From an uncultured Isoptericola sp. (GTDB lineage Bacteria; Actinomycetota; Actinomycetes; Actinomycetales; Cellulomonadaceae): a stretch of 64,000 bases of DNA. This document shows, in pieces, positions 8,774-18,165 of the stretch. The notes beneath the pieces are model-generated. The model was not told the DNA's origin. It saw only the letters and a list, made by a program, of their open reading frames with translations, and did not search any database. The stretch covers positions 1 to 64,000 of the forward strand of contig CANMFP010000012.1 in NCBI GenBank assembly GCA_947497265.1, written 5' to 3'. The translations under genes were made by a program, and so were the position numbers. Each line of letters begins with the position of its first letter. The first letter of the stretch is position 1.

Positions 8774-10183
8774 ATGACCACACGCACACAACCCGACAGC
8801 ACGACGTCGGCCTACCCGAGACGCTGGCTGGCGCTCGCGTTACTGGGCACGGCCCAGTTCATGCTGATCCTCGACGTGACTATCGTCGCGATCGCTCTGC
8901 CACAGATGGAGGCGGACCTGGCGCTCTCCCGCGAAGCGCTGACGTGGGTCGTCACGGCGTACACGGTCACCTTCGGCGGACTGATGCTCCTCGGCGGCCG
9001 AAGCGCCGACCTGTTCGGCGCCAAACGCATCGTCTTCACCGGCCTGCTCACCTTCGTCGCCGGTTCTCTGGCCGCCGGCTTCGCCGACACCGGAACCGTG
9101 CTGCTCGCCGGGCGCATCGCCCAAGGCATCGGAGCAGCCATGCTCTCCCCAGCGGCGCTGTCCGTCGTCGTGCGCCTGTTCGAGGGCGATGAGCGCAACC
9201 GTGCTCTGGGCATCTGGTCCGCCCTCGGCGGCGGCGGAGCCGCCGTCGGCGTCCTGCTTGGTGGCCTCATCTCGGCCGGCCCAGGCTGGCCGTGGGTGTT
9301 CTTCATCAACGTGCCCGTCGGCGCGATCGTCCTGATCGGCCTGCTGCGCGTCCTCCCGCCTCTGCCGCCGCAGCCCGGCGCCCGCCCACGGCTGGACGTC
9401 CTCGGTGCCGTCCTCGTGACCGGTGCGACCGGGCTCGCTATCTACGCGCTGACCGTCGCCGGCGAGATCGGCTGGACCGCGCCGCGGACGCTCATCATCG
9501 CGGGTATCGCGGTCGTGCTGTACCTGCTGTTCGGCTGGTGGCAGAACATCACACGTTCGCCGTTGATGAACCTCTCCCTGCTCGGCCGGCGTCCGGTGTT
9601 CTCGGGTGTGTTCGTGCTCGGGATTGCCACCGCGCTGATGGTCGCGGTGTTCTTCCTCGGCACCTTCTACTTCCAGCAGTACGCCGGCTACGGCCCGCTC
9701 GTTACCGGTCTGCTGTTCCTGCCCGTCGCACTGGCGACGATGGCCGGCGCGCAGGTGGCAGGCAAGCTTGTTGGCAGGCTCGGCGCCCGCAGGCTCGGCG
9801 CGATCGGCATGATCGTCGGCGCCGTCGGCCTGCTGGTTCCCGCACTGTGGTCGACCACCCTGACCACGACCATTGGGATCAGCTTCGGCGCGCTCGGTAT
9901 CGGTGCGCTCTTCGTGGTCGCCTCGGCTACCGCGCTCGGAAACGTCGCGCCGGAGGAGGCCGGCATTGCATCCGGGCTGCTGAGCACTTTCCACGAGATC
10001 GGCGCCTCGGTCGGCGTCGCGACCGTCTCCAGCATCGCCGCCGTCAGCCTGACCCGTGGCGGTGACGCCGGATTCCAGCAGGCGTTCCTGGCCGCCGCGA
10101 TCGCCGCGGTCGTCGCCACCGTCATCGCCACCATCGCAATCCCCGGGCGCCCCCGGACGTCATCGCCAGGACCCACCGCTTGA
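8774..10183 (+). CDS. MFS exporter, DHA2 (14-helix) type
   Basis: This 469-residue exporter has about 14 hydrophobic segments. Its first helix carries LILDVTIVAIALPQM, the signature of drug:H+ antiporter family 2. Loop 2-3 has GGRSADLFGAKR, and the helix 5 motif is GGGGAAVGVLLGG. Such pumps extrude antiseptics, dyes or antibiotics (family knowledge); the substrate here is unknown. The start has a good ribosome site (AGGAG at 8762-8766). The divergent TetR gene is the probable regulator. The stop codon precedes the copper operon promoter by only a few bases. Confidence 0.9.
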   Translation: MTTRTQPDSTTSAYPRRWLALALLGTAQFMLILDVTIVAIALPQMEADLALSREALTWVVTAYTVTFGGLMLLGGRSADLFGAKRIVFTGLLTFVAGSLAAGFADTGTVLLAGRIAQGIGAAMLSPAALSVVVRLFEGDERNRALGIWSALGGGGAAVGVLLGGLISAGPGWPWVFFINVPVGAIVLIGLLRVLPPLPPQPGARPRLDVLGAVLVTGATGLAIYALTVAGEIGWTAPRTLIIAGIAVVLYLLFGWWQNITRSPLMNLSLLGRRPVFSGVFVLGIATALMVAVFFLGTFYFQQYAGYGPLVTGLLFLPVALATMAGAQVAGKLVGRLGARRLGAIGMIVGAVGLLVPALWSTTLTTTIGISFGALGIGALFVVASATALGNVAPEEAGIASGLLSTFHEIGASVGVATVSSIAAVSLTRGGDAGFQQAFLAAAIAAVVATVIATIAIPGRPRTSSPGPTA

Positions 10184-10206
10184 CCCATACCCCATGGGGG
10201 TATAAT
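10180..10206 (+). promoter_or_regulatory. Copper operon promoter with CsoR-like operator
   Basis: A perfect interrupted palindrome ATACCCC-ATG-GGGGTAT occupies 10187-10203, matching the general form of CsoR operators (TA-CCCC-N-GGGG-TA). It overlaps a perfect -10 box TATAAT at 10201-10206. TTGACC at 10180-10185 is a possible -35 box with a 15-bp spacer. Binding of a CsoR tetramer here would block RNA polymerase until Cu(I) releases it (established for CsoR). The short spacer is atypical. Confidence 0.75.
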
Positions 10207-10242
10207 CGAATGAATTCATACACGAGTGAAGGAGTTTCAATC

Positions 10243-10452
10243 ATGACCACGACCGAGTACCAGGTGACCGGGATGAGCTGCGGACACTGCGAGACCGCGA
10301 TCCGCGCCGAGGTCTCCGAGATTTCCGGCGTCACCGACATCGACGTCAGCGCAGCCACCGGTCGACTGGCCGTCACCACCGACAAGCCGGTTGAGGATGC
10401 CGCGGTGGTCGCGGCGGTTGACGAGGCCGGATACACCGCGGTCAGGAGCTGA
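10243..10452 (+). CDS. copZ: CopZ-type copper chaperone
   Basis: This 69-residue heavy-metal-associated domain carries the copper ligand motif GMSCGHCETAI near its N-terminus and the expected beta-alpha-beta-beta-alpha-beta length. The ATG follows GAAGGAG by eight bases. An upstream in-frame ATG would run through the promoter and is rejected. CopZ hands Cu(I) to P1B ATPases such as the CopA encoded two genes downstream. The gene is first in the operon after the CsoR-like operator. Confidence 0.95.
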   Translation: MTTTEYQVTGMSCGHCETAIRAEVSEISGVTDIDVSAATGRLAVTTDKPVEDAAVVAAVDEAGYTAVRS

Positions 10453-10453
10453 G

Positions 10454-11467
10454 ATGAAGGCACCTGCACGGCTGGGCCTGTACGGGCTGGTCCTCGTGGC
10501 CGTGTTCGCCGTGGCTGGATTTACGGCCAACACGGTCATCCCCGAGGAGACCGTGCAGAGCTGGGCAGAAGACACCGCACAGAGCACGCACCACGACGAA
10601 GGAGACAACATGGACGCCGCCGGGCACGAGGGCGGCCACACAGGCGACACGGCCCCTCTCGGCTTGGGCATCGCGCAGGACGGTTACCAGCTCACCGCAG
10701 TCACCGCCCCGACCGACACCAGTACCGAGGGAAACCTGTCCCTGACCATCACCGGCCCGAACGGAAACCCGGTCACCGACTTCGAGCTGGAGCACGAAAA
10801 GGAACTGCACCTGATCGCCGTTCGCGCCGACGGTCAGCACTTCCGCCATGTCCATCCCGAGATGAACGACGACGGTACCTGGACGATCCCCTGGCAGTGG
10901 GACGCGGCCGGGTCTTACCGGGTCTTCGCGGACTTCGTTCCCGCGGAGACCGGGGAAGGACTCACCTTGTCGACCTCGGTGCAGGTGGGCGGCGACTACG
11001 ATCCGGCACCAGCCACCGAGCCGGTTACCACGACCACCGTCGACGCCTTCGACGTCAGCGTGGAGGGCGGCCTCACCGCAGGCGCCGCCTCGCAGCTGAC
11101 CATGACCGTCACCCGCGCCGGGGAACCCGTCACCGAGCTAGAGCCCTACCTGGGCGCCTTCGGCCACCTCGTCGCCCTGCGTGACGGGGACCTGGCCTAC
11201 CTGCACGTCCACCCCCACGGGGACGAGCCACAGACCGGCGAGACCTCTGGCCCAGAGATTATGTTCGAGGCCACCGCACCCACCAAGGGCCGCTACCTGC
11301 TCTACCTGGACTTCCAAGTTGACGGCGAGGTCCACACCGCCCCGCTGGTGATCGATACGACCACCGGCTCGGGCCAGAGCAACGGCGAACACTCCGATGG
11401 TGGGCGTTCCGGTCAGGAGCCGGGCACCGGTGGAGAGCATCAGGAAGGAGAAGGCCATGACCACTGA
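10454..11467 (+). CDS. Secreted or anchored His-rich copper-locus protein
   Basis: This 337-residue protein starts one base after the copZ stop. One hydrophobic segment (residues 6-26, [20 protein letters not shown]) acts as signal or anchor. The exported part has His-rich stretches ([18 protein letters not shown]), HFRHVHPEM and [10 protein letters not shown] within two beta-rich halves, and ends [11 protein letters not shown]. The two H-x-H-P sites in similar halves suggest an internal duplication of an immunoglobulin-like metal-binding fold. No family name is certain. Its place between copZ and copA implies extracytoplasmic copper binding. The last 11 bases overlap copA. Confidence 0.75.
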   Translation: MKAPARLGLYGLVLVAVFAVAGFTANTVIPEETVQSWAEDTAQSTHHDEGDNMDAAGHEGGHTGDTAPLGLGIAQDGYQLTAVTAPTDTSTEGNLSLTITGPNGNPVTDFELEHEKELHLIAVRADGQHFRHVHPEMNDDGTWTIPWQWDAAGSYRVFADFVPAETGEGLTLSTSVQVGGDYDPAPATEPVTTTTVDAFDVSVEGGLTAGAASQLTMTVTRAGEPVTELEPYLGAFGHLVALRDGDLAYLHVHPHGDEPQTGETSGPEIMFEATAPTKGRYLLYLDFQVDGEVHTAPLVIDTTTGSGQSNGEHSDGGRSGQEPGTGGEHQEGEGHDH

Positions 11468-13781
11468 GAACACCAGTACCGGGGTTGCCGGCATCGAGTT
11501 GCAGATCGGTGGCATGACGTGCGCCTCGTGCGCGAACCGGATCGAGAAGAAGCTCAACAAGCTCGACGGTGTCACCGCGAACGTGAACTACGCGACCGAG
11601 AAGGCCAGCGTCACCGGCCCCGACGACCTGGACCCGCAGGCCCTGATCGCGGAGGTCGAAAAGACTGGTTACAATGCAGCACTCCCGGCTCCCGCCAAGG
11701 GCGCTGGCGAGGAAGCGGGCGACGAAGGCGAATCAGCGGAAGACGCGGAGCTGCGATCTCTGCGTCAGCGTCTCATCGGCTCCGCGGTCCTGGCGGTTCC
11801 AGTGATTGCGATGGCGATGATCCCGGCCTTGCAGTTCGACTACTGGGGCTTCGCCTCGCTCGTCCTCGCCGCTCCCGTCGTTGTGTGGGCCGGATGGCCC
11901 TTCCACCGCGCAACGTGGATGAACCTCAAGCATGGTGCAGCCACGATGGACACGCTCATCTCCGTGGGCACGACCGCGGCGATGATCTGGTCGATCGTCG
12001 CCCTGTTCTTCGGCACCGCCGGCCAACCCGGCGTCACCCACGCCTTCGAGCTGACCATCTCCCGCTCCGACGGGCTCGGGAACATCTACCTCGAAGTGGC
12101 CGCCGGGGTGATCACATTCATCCTGATGGGCCGCTACTTCGAGAAGCGCTCCAAGCGCCGCGCCGGGACTGCCCTGCGTGCCCTGCTGGAGATGGGGGCA
12201 AAGGAAGTCTCTGTCCTGCGCGACGGCACTGAACAGCGTGTCTCCGTCGATGAGCTGACCGTCGGCGACGAGTTCGTCGTCCGTCCCGGCGAGAAGATCG
12301 CCACCGACGGCACCATCTCCTCCGGCAACTCCGCGATCGACGCCTCGATGCTCACCGGCGAATCGGTGCCGGTCGAGGTCTCAGAGGGCGACACTGTCAC
12401 GGGTGCGACCGTCAACGCCGGTGGCCGCCTGGTTGTGAAGGCGACGCGGGTGGGCTCGGATACCCAGCTGGCGCAGATGGCGAAGATGGTCGAGGACGCC
12501 CAGTCGGGCAAGGCCGAGATCCAGCGGCTGGCCGACCGGGTCTCCGGGGTGTTCGTGCCGATCGCCATCGCCATCGCCGTCGCTGCCCTCGGCGCCTGGA
12601 TCGGTGCCGGGTTCCCGCTGTCCGCCGGGTTCACCGCGGCCGTGGCCGTGCTCATCATCGCCTGCCCGTGCGCCCTGGGCCTCGCCACGCCTACGGCCTT
12701 GCTGGTCGGTACCGGCCGAGGTGCACAGCTGGGTGTCCTCATCAAGGGACCCGAGACCCTGGAATCGACCCGCAAGGTTGACACGATCGTGCTGGACAAG
12801 ACCGGCACCGTCACCACCGGAAAGATGACCCTCACCGACGTGATCACCGCCGAGGGGGTCGACCGTGCCGAGCTGCTGCGCCTGGCCGGCGGGCTGGAGG
12901 ACTACTCCGAGCACCCCATCGCCCAGGCGATCGCCGCCGGCGCGACCAGTGAGGTCGGCGACCTGCCGACACCGGAGTCCTTCGAGAACATCGAGGGCAG
13001 GGGCGTGCAGGGCGTCATCGACGGCCACGCCGTGCTCGCCGGACGAGAGACGCTGCTGGCCGAATGGTCCCAGCACCTTGACGAGGAGCTGCGTTCGGCC
13101 AAGCAAGCTGTGGAAGCCGAGGGCAAGACCGCGATCGCGGTCGGCTGGGACGGCGCTGCGCGGGGAGTGCTGGTGGTCTCCGATCAAGTCAAGCCCACCA
13201 GCGCCCAAGCCATCGCCCAATTTAAGGAGCTGGGTCTGACGCCGGTGCTGCTCACCGGTGACAACCGGGCCGTGGCCGAGCAGGTCGCCGCCGAGGTCGG
13301 CATCGAAAAGGTCATCGCCGAAGTCATGCCCAAGGACAAGGTCGACGTCGTCGCCCGCCTCCAGGACGAGGGCAAGGTCGTCGCGATGGTCGGCGACGGC
13401 GTCAACGACGCACCAGCACTGGCCCAGGCTGATCTGGGCCTGGCGATGGGCACCGGCACTGACGTTGCCATCGAGACCGCCGACATCACCCTCGTCCGGG
13501 GTGATCTGCGCGCTGCCGCCGACGCGATCCGGCTTGCCCGGCGGACGCTGCGCACGATCAAGACGAACCTGTTCTGGGCCTTCGCCTACAACACCGCCGC
13601 AATTCCACTGGCCGCCTTCGGACTGCTCAACCCGATGCTCGCCGGAGCGGCCATGGCCCTGTCGTCGGTGTTCGTGGTCTCCAACAGCCTCCGGTTGCGG
13701 ACCTTCAAGGCCCGCGCCGACGATGCCAGCGACCCGGCCCCTGCTGGCCCGGCGCCGGCCCGCGAGCCGGTGGCCGCCTGA
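11457..13781 (+). CDS. copA: Cu(I)-exporting P1B-type ATPase CopA
   Basis: This 774-residue P1B-1 ATPase begins at ATG 11457, just after GGAAGGAGAAGG. Domain order is an N-terminal metal-binding domain with [16 protein letters not shown], membrane helices, actuator loop (LTGESVP), the intramembrane Cys403-Pro-Cys405 ([13 protein letters not shown]), the phosphorylated Asp447 in DKTGT, the SEHPIAQA nucleotide-site motif, and the hinge [17 protein letters not shown] with a single N-terminal domain is typical of Cu(I)/Ag(I) exporters. It overlaps the preceding gene by 11 bp and belongs to the copZ operon. Confidence 0.95.
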   Translation: MTTENTSTGVAGIELQIGGMTCASCANRIEKKLNKLDGVTANVNYATEKASVTGPDDLDPQALIAEVEKTGYNAALPAPAKGAGEEAGDEGESAEDAELRSLRQRLIGSAVLAVPVIAMAMIPALQFDYWGFASLVLAAPVVVWAGWPFHRATWMNLKHGAATMDTLISVGTTAAMIWSIVALFFGTAGQPGVTHAFELTISRSDGLGNIYLEVAAGVITFILMGRYFEKRSKRRAGTALRALLEMGAKEVSVLRDGTEQRVSVDELTVGDEFVVRPGEKIATDGTISSGNSAIDASMLTGESVPVEVSEGDTVTGATVNAGGRLVVKATRVGSDTQLAQMAKMVEDAQSGKAEIQRLADRVSGVFVPIAIAIAVAALGAWIGAGFPLSAGFTAAVAVLIIACPCALGLATPTALLVGTGRGAQLGVLIKGPETLESTRKVDTIVLDKTGTVTTGKMTLTDVITAEGVDRAELLRLAGGLEDYSEHPIAQAIAAGATSEVGDLPTPESFENIEGRGVQGVIDGHAVLAGRETLLAEWSQHLDEELRSAKQAVEAEGKTAIAVGWDGAARGVLVVSDQVKPTSAQAIAQFKELGLTPVLLTGDNRAVAEQVAAEVGIEKVIAEVMPKDKVDVVARLQDEGKVVAMVGDGVNDAPALAQADLGLAMGTGTDVAIETADITLVRGDLRAAADAIRLARRTLRTIKTNLFWAFAYNTAAIPLAAFGLLNPMLAGAAMALSSVFVVSNSLRLRTFKARADDASDPAPAGPAPAREPVAA

Positions 13782-13822
13782 CCCATCCATCTGTCATCAC
13801 CCACCGAGAAAGGACACACCTG

Positions 13823-14095
13823 ATGACTGCACATGAGAACCTCAACCCCACTGACACCCCGACCTCCGCGGGAGGAAGCTGCTGCGGCCACGCGCCCAGC
13901 ACCGACCCCGTCGCGCAGATCCCTGCCGCAGAAATGGCCGAGTGCCCGGTCATGGTCGGCACCCCCGTCGTGAAGGCCGAGGCCGAAGCCGCCGGCCTCT
14001 TCCGCGACTACAAGGGCGAGCGGTACTGGCTGTGCTGCGGTTCCTGCGGGCCACTCTTCGACGCCGACCCCGACCGGTACGTGGACGCCGCCTAA
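13823..14095 (+). CDS. Small YHS/TRASH-like metal-binding protein
   Basis: This 90-residue cytosolic protein has a Cys-rich N-terminus (GGSCCGHAP) and a YHS-like domain. That domain shows ECPVMVGTPV followed by the aromatic and cysteine pair RYWLCCGSCGPLFDADPDRY, near residues 46-85. YHS domains often accompany copper ATPases and may receive or deliver metal (family knowledge, not proven). AGAAAGGA about nine bases upstream is the ribosome site. It follows copA by 41 bp and precedes a strong hairpin. Confidence 0.8.
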   Translation: MTAHENLNPTDTPTSAGGSCCGHAPSTDPVAQIPAAEMAECPVMVGTPVVKAEAEAAGLFRDYKGERYWLCCGSCGPLFDADPDRYVDAA

Positions 14096-14109
14096 TACCC
14101 CACGAGCGA

Positions 14110-14154
14110 GGAACCCGGCTCGTGCGGTGCACAACCGAAGACGAGCCGGGTTCC
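14110..14154 (+). terminator. Strong hairpin between YHS gene and copB
   Basis: A perfect 14-bp stem, GGAACCCGGCTCGT pairing with ACGAGCCGGGTTCC, encloses a 17-base loop. It begins 15 bp after the YHS stop. There is no T run, which is common in high-GC actinobacteria. It could end or attenuate transcription before copB. Confidence 0.65.
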
Positions 14155-14202
14155 CCTTCACCCGCCACATACCCATACCAGGTAACAGATAGGAGCATCA
14201 CG

Positions 14203-16464
14203 ATGCGCCCCGATCACCACCGCACGCAGACATCGTCAGCGGCACACGAGGAACACGCAGGCCATCCCGGGACGCATTCGGGCCATACCGATCACAGGGA
14301 CGAGCACGCCGGCAGCGAGGGCCACACCGAGCACCACCACGAGCACTCCGACCACGCCGGCGCGGACCATGAGCCTGCACACCGCGAGAAGCACGGAGAC
14401 CACCAGGGTCATCACGGTCAAGCCGGCCAGCACCACGCCGGGCACGAGGACCACGGCGGTCACGCCGGCCACGGGGATCACGTCGGGCAGTTCAGGCGAC
14501 TGTTCTGGATCATGCTCGTCCTGGCCGTCCCGGTGGTGGGGTTCAACGAGATGTTCGCCGACCTCCTGGGCTACCAGCTCCCTGACGCCGGATGGGGGTG
14601 GTGGGTCTCCCCGGTCCTGGGCACGGTGATGTATGTCTGGGGCGGCCGGCCATTCCTGACCGGCGCGGTCTCTGAGATTCGGGCCCGTCAGCCCGGCATG
14701 ATGCTTCTCATCGGCCTGGCGATCACCGTGGCATTCATCGCCTCCTGGGGCGCGAGCCTGGGCTTGCTGGATCATGAGCTGAACTTCTGGTGGGAACTGG
14801 CGCTGCTGGTGGTCATCATGCTGCTGGGCCACTGGATCGAGATGCGTTCCCTGGCGCAGACCACCTCCGCTCTCGATTCCCTAGCGGCCCTGCTGCCCGA
14901 TGAGGCCGAGAAGGTCGACGGCGACGACGTGGTTAAAGTCGCTCCGGCCGACCTCGCGGTCGGTGACATCGTCATCGTGCGCCCCGGCGCCTCTGTGCCC
15001 GCCGACGGCAGGATCACCGACGGCTCGGCCAGCATGGACGAATCCATGGTCACCGGCGAATCCAAGTCCGTCCGACGCGAGACCGGCGAGCAGGTGGTCG
15101 CCGGCACGGTGGCCACCGATTCAGGCTTGCGCGTCGAGGTCACCGCCATCGGCGAGGACACCGCCCTGGCCGGTATCCAAAAACTGGTGACCGACGCGCA
15201 AGCATCGTCCTCGCGCGCTCAGCGCATCGCCGACACGGCGGCGGCCTGGTTGTTCTGGTTCGCACTCGGTTCGGCCGCGATCACCGCCGTCATCTGGAGC
15301 TTCCTGGGGATGCCGGATGCTGCGGTGGTACGCACGATCACCGTGCTGGTGATCGCCTGCCCGCACGCGCTGGGGCTGGCGATCCCGCTGGTGGTCTCGA
15401 TCGCCACCGAACGCGCCGCCCGCGGTGGAGTGCTGGTCAAGGACCGCCTCGCGCTGGAGTCGATGCGAACAGTGGACACCGTCCTGTTCGACAAGACCGG
15501 CACCCTGACCAAGGGCGAGCCCACCGTCACCGGGATCGAACCGATCGAAAGGCACACCGAAGACGAGGTGCTGGCTCTGGCCGCAGCAGCCGAGACCGAC
15601 AGCGAGCACCCGCTCGCCAGGGCCGTGGTCGGGGCGGCGCGCGCCCGTGACCTGGCCGTGGCCAATGCGACCGACTTCTCCTCCTCGCCGGCAGTTGGCG
15701 TAAAGGCGACAGTGGGCGGCACGGTGGTCGAGGTCGGCGGCCCTCACCTCCTCGACGAGCATGGCCGCGACGAACTCCCCGTCGCCGATCAGTGGCGCAC
15801 CGAGGGCGCAATCATCCTCCACATCCTCGCCGACGGTCAGGTAATCGGCGCCCTGCGGTTGGCCGATGAGATCCGCTCGGAGTCCCGTGACGCCGTCGAC
15901 GCGCTCCACGCCGCCGGTGCGCAGGTCGTCATGATCACCGGCGATGCCCAGGCGGTGGCCGACACAGTCGCGAACGAACTCGGCATCGACCGAGTCTTCG
16001 CCGGGGTCCGGCCCGAGGACAAGGCCGTCAAGGTCGCCGAACTCCAACACGAGGGCCGCAAGGTGGCCATGGTCGGCGATGGAGTCAACGACGCTCCGGC
16101 CCTGGCCCAGGCCGATGTCGGCATCGCCATCGGCGCCGGCACTGATGTGGCCATCGGCTCCGCCGGAGTCATCCTGGCCAGCTCGGACCCGCGCTCGGTG
16201 CTCTCGGTCATCGACCTCTCCCGGGCCTCATACCGGAAGATGAAGCAGAACCTCTGGTGGGCTGCCGGCTACAACCTCATCTCCGTCCCGTTGGCAGCCG
16301 GCGTCCTCGCACCGATCGGATTCGTCCTGCCGATGAGCGTTGGCGCGATCCTGATGTCCGCCTCGACCGTGGTGGTTGCGCTCAACGCCCAGTTGCTGCG
16401 CCGCCTCGACCTGACGCCTGAGGCCAGCACGGCCAAGACCCTTGACCGCACGGAATCCAGATAA
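14203..16464 (+). CDS. copB: P1B-type ATPase CopB with CPH motif
   Basis: This 753-residue metal ATPase has an N-terminal tail of about 95 residues very rich in His (HEEHAGHPGTHSGHTDH and similar) in place of a folded metal domain. The transport motif is Cys386-Pro387-His388 (VIACPHALGLAIP), characteristic of the P1B-3 or CopB group. Other motifs are MVTGESKS, DKTGT with Asp430, SEHPLARA and [16 protein letters not shown]. The ATG at 14203 follows AGGAGC at a good distance, and upstream in-frame codons would run through the hairpin. Together with CopA it gives the island two copper pumps of different type. Confidence 0.93.
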   Translation: MRPDHHRTQTSSAAHEEHAGHPGTHSGHTDHRDEHAGSEGHTEHHHEHSDHAGADHEPAHREKHGDHQGHHGQAGQHHAGHEDHGGHAGHGDHVGQFRRLFWIMLVLAVPVVGFNEMFADLLGYQLPDAGWGWWVSPVLGTVMYVWGGRPFLTGAVSEIRARQPGMMLLIGLAITVAFIASWGASLGLLDHELNFWWELALLVVIMLLGHWIEMRSLAQTTSALDSLAALLPDEAEKVDGDDVVKVAPADLAVGDIVIVRPGASVPADGRITDGSASMDESMVTGESKSVRRETGEQVVAGTVATDSGLRVEVTAIGEDTALAGIQKLVTDAQASSSRAQRIADTAAAWLFWFALGSAAITAVIWSFLGMPDAAVVRTITVLVIACPHALGLAIPLVVSIATERAARGGVLVKDRLALESMRTVDTVLFDKTGTLTKGEPTVTGIEPIERHTEDEVLALAAAAETDSEHPLARAVVGAARARDLAVANATDFSSSPAVGVKATVGGTVVEVGGPHLLDEHGRDELPVADQWRTEGAIILHILADGQVIGALRLADEIRSESRDAVDALHAAGAQVVMITGDAQAVADTVANELGIDRVFAGVRPEDKAVKVAELQHEGRKVAMVGDGVNDAPALAQADVGIAIGAGTDVAIGSAGVILASSDPRSVLSVIDLSRASYRKMKQNLWWAAGYNLISVPLAAGVLAPIGFVLPMSVGAILMSASTVVVALNAQLLRRLDLTPEASTAKTLDRTESR

Positions 16465-16503
16465 GCACTGAGTGAACCGCCCTGGGTCTGATGGAGGCTC
16501 TGG

Positions 16504-17442
16504 TCATTTGATTTCGGCCAGGGCCCTTGCGCCCTGCTGGGTAGCGTAGAGGGCGTGCTCGAACTCGGCGGGCGGGACGTCGCCGAGGTAGCCGTGTAGG
16601 CGCTCGGTGTTGTGCCAGTGGACCCAGCCCAGGGTCGCGAGCTCGACGTCCTCGACGCTCTTCCATGGCCCGGGTCGGGCGGGTCCGCGGATGAGTTCGG
16701 TCTTGTAGTAGCCGTTGACGGTCTCGGCGAGGGCATTGTCATACGAGTCGCCCACCGTCCCGATCGATGGGACCGCGCCGATCTCGGCGAGGCGTTCGCC
16801 GTAGCGCAGACTCGTGAACTGAGCGCCGGCATCGCTGTGGCAGCGCAGTCCGGTCAGCTGGGTGCCGCGGGACCAGCGGGCCATCTCGATCGCGTCGAGG
16901 ACCATCGTGGTGCGCATGTGCGCCGCGACCCGCCAGCCGACGATCATCCGCGAGTAGGCATCGATGATGAAGCACACGTAGGCCACGCCGGCCCAGGTCG
17001 GCACGTAGGTCAGATCGGTGACCCACAACTGGTTCGCGCCGGTGGCGGTGAAGTCCCGGCCCACCAGGTCCGGATGCCGCGCCGCGCCCTCGGCCGCCTT
17101 GGTGGTGCGCACCCGCTTGGTGCGCCTGGCCCCCTCGATGCTCTCGGCGCGCATCAACCGGGCCACTTGATCACGCCCCACGTCATGCCCTGCGCGGCGG
17201 GCGGCCTTCCACAGCTTCCGCGCGCCGTAGACCCGGTAGTTGTCCTGCCACAACGCGCGCAGCCTCGGGCGCAGCTCGCCGTCGCGGATCGCCCGCGCCG
17301 AAGCCGGGCGCTTCTTGGCCGCGTAGTAGGTGCTCACAGCCACCTGCACCCCTGCCGCGCGCAGCACGGTGCAGATGGACTCGACTGTGAGGGTGACGCC
17401 ATCGACGACATCACCACGGTTGGCGTCGATGAACGCGATCAC
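16504..17442 (-). CDS. IS3 transposase OrfB (integrase catalytic part)
   Basis: This 312-residue DDE transposase begins with an HTH_21-like segment (RVYGARKLWKAARRAGHDVGR) followed by the rve catalytic core. First Asp is in WVTDLTYVPT, second in CHSDAGAQFTS, and Glu in NALAETVNGYYKTEL. The end ERLHGYLGDVPPAEFE is typical of IS3 OrfB. The GTG start overlaps the orfA stop as GTGA. No A6G-type slippery site is visible there, so coupling by re-initiation is at least as likely as frameshifting. The frame is intact. Confidence 0.93.
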   Translation of the reverse strand: MIAFIDANRGDVVDGVTLTVESICTVLRAAGVQVAVSTYYAAKKRPASARAIRDGELRPRLRALWQDNYRVYGARKLWKAARRAGHDVGRDQVARLMRAESIEGARRTKRVRTTKAAEGAARHPDLVGRDFTATGANQLWVTDLTYVPTWAGVAYVCFIIDAYSRMIVGWRVAAHMRTTMVLDAIEMARWSRGTQLTGLRCHSDAGAQFTSLRYGERLAEIGAVPSIGTVGDSYDNALAETVNGYYKTELIRGPARPGPWKSVEDVELATLGWVHWHNTERLHGYLGDVPPAEFEHALYATQQGARALAEIK

Positions 17443-17783
17443 TTCCGGTGTTGGCGGTCGAGCTCCGCCCCGAAGAAACTCGCGGCCCGTTTCAATATCT
17501 CGTTCGCGCGCCGCAGCTCGCGGTTCTCCTGCTCGAGATCCTTGATCCGCCGGGCCTCCGCAGTCGTCACCCCGGGCGCTTGCCCGTCATCGATGTCGGC
17601 TTGCTTGACCCACTGGCGCACCGACTCCACGCCGTAGCCCAGCTGTGTCGCGACCCGATGCACCGTCCCGTGCTCGGTCCCCAGCTCCGCTCGCAGGGTG
17701 CGCACCATCCGCACCGCGGCGGCCTTCTCATCCGGGCTGTACCGCCGCGTCTGCGGCTTCCCCGGCGTCTGCTCCGTCGGCAT
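17439..17783 (-). CDS. IS3 transposase OrfA (DNA-binding part)
   Basis: This 114-residue protein has a helix-turn-helix (VATQLGYGVESVRQWVKQADID). A leucine-zipper-like tail (RRIKDLEQENRELRRANEILKRAASFF) follows, which in IS3 elements mediates assembly. The ATG at 17783 is preceded by GGAG. A TTG at 17822 is open but lies in the terminal repeat. OrfA binds the ends and regulates transposition (family knowledge). Confidence 0.9.
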   Translation of the reverse strand: MPTEQTPGKPQTRRYSPDEKAAAVRMVRTLRAELGTEHGTVHRVATQLGYGVESVRQWVKQADIDDGQAPGVTTAEARRIKDLEQENRELRRANEILKRAASFFGAELDRQHRK

Positions 17784-17942
17784 GGCTCCATCCTCGTTTC
17801 CAAGGTCACGAGCCTCCAACAAACCCAGGGCGGTTCAATCGACGAGGACGAACACGTCACGTTCCTACCAGCCGAGCCGGCTGCCGCTGTCCTCGCTCAG
17901 GAGCACCGGGGCGAGACACCCCAACCGGACCCGGACGCGAAA

Positions 17943-17966
17943 CTGCCCCGCCATCAGGCGGGGCAG
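17943..17966 (-). terminator. tRNA-Ala terminator hairpin
   Basis: A perfect 10-bp stem, CTGCCCCGCC with GGCGGGGCAG, and a four-base loop lie 23 bp beyond the tRNA 3' end. On the minus strand the hairpin is followed by TTTCG. It therefore fits an intrinsic terminator for the tRNA. Confidence 0.75.
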
Positions 17967-17988
17967 GTTTCGAACTTCTCAACTTACG

Positions 17989-18061
17989 TGGAGCTAGGGG
18001 GATTCGAACCCCCGACCTTCTCATTGCGAACGAGACGCGCTACCAACTGCGCCATAGCCCC
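17989..18061 (-). tRNA. tRNA-Ala (anticodon CGC)
   Basis: The reverse strand folds into a complete 73-nt cloverleaf: acceptor GGGGCTA with TAGCTCC (one G-T pair), D arm GCGC/GCGC, anticodon loop TTCGCAA with anticodon CGC, T arm GGGGG-TTCGAAT-CCCCC and discriminator A. CCA is not encoded. Its 3' end faces the island, the usual side for integration at tRNA genes, but no duplicated 3' fragment was seen inside the window. Confidence 0.95.
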
Positions 18062-18165
18062 GTGGAGCGGTAGCCAGATTAGCACCCCGCCACGGCTCCT
18101 GACCAAATCGAACCGCTGGTCGTCGCCGTGACGTGCACCGCACCGACGGCAGGGCCGCGGGCACC

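Larger units (their letters stand above)
16473..17837 (-). mobile_element. Complete IS3-family insertion sequence
   Basis: The element is 1365 bp with 28-bp terminal inverted repeats, at 16473-16500 and 17810-17837. Both begin TGAACCGCCCTGGGT and end TGGAGGCTC, with 26 of 28 positions equal. Two overlapping frames (orfA, orfB) fill it on the minus strand. Left flank GAG and right flank ATC differ, so the 3-bp target duplication expected of IS3 elements is absent. It begins eight bp after the copB stop and ends about 150 bp from tRNA-Ala, so it sits on the junction between island and core chromosome. Confidence 0.93.

Noticed and set aside
17436..17445. Programmed -1 frameshift making an OrfAB fusion in the IS3 element
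   Set aside because: No A6G-like slippery heptamer is visible at the overlap; GTGA coupling explains orfB expression.
17838..17942. Plus-strand frame between the IS3 element and the tRNA terminator that could be a gene remnant
   Set aside because: The frame continues through the terminator and tRNA gene, has no start, and shows no domain.
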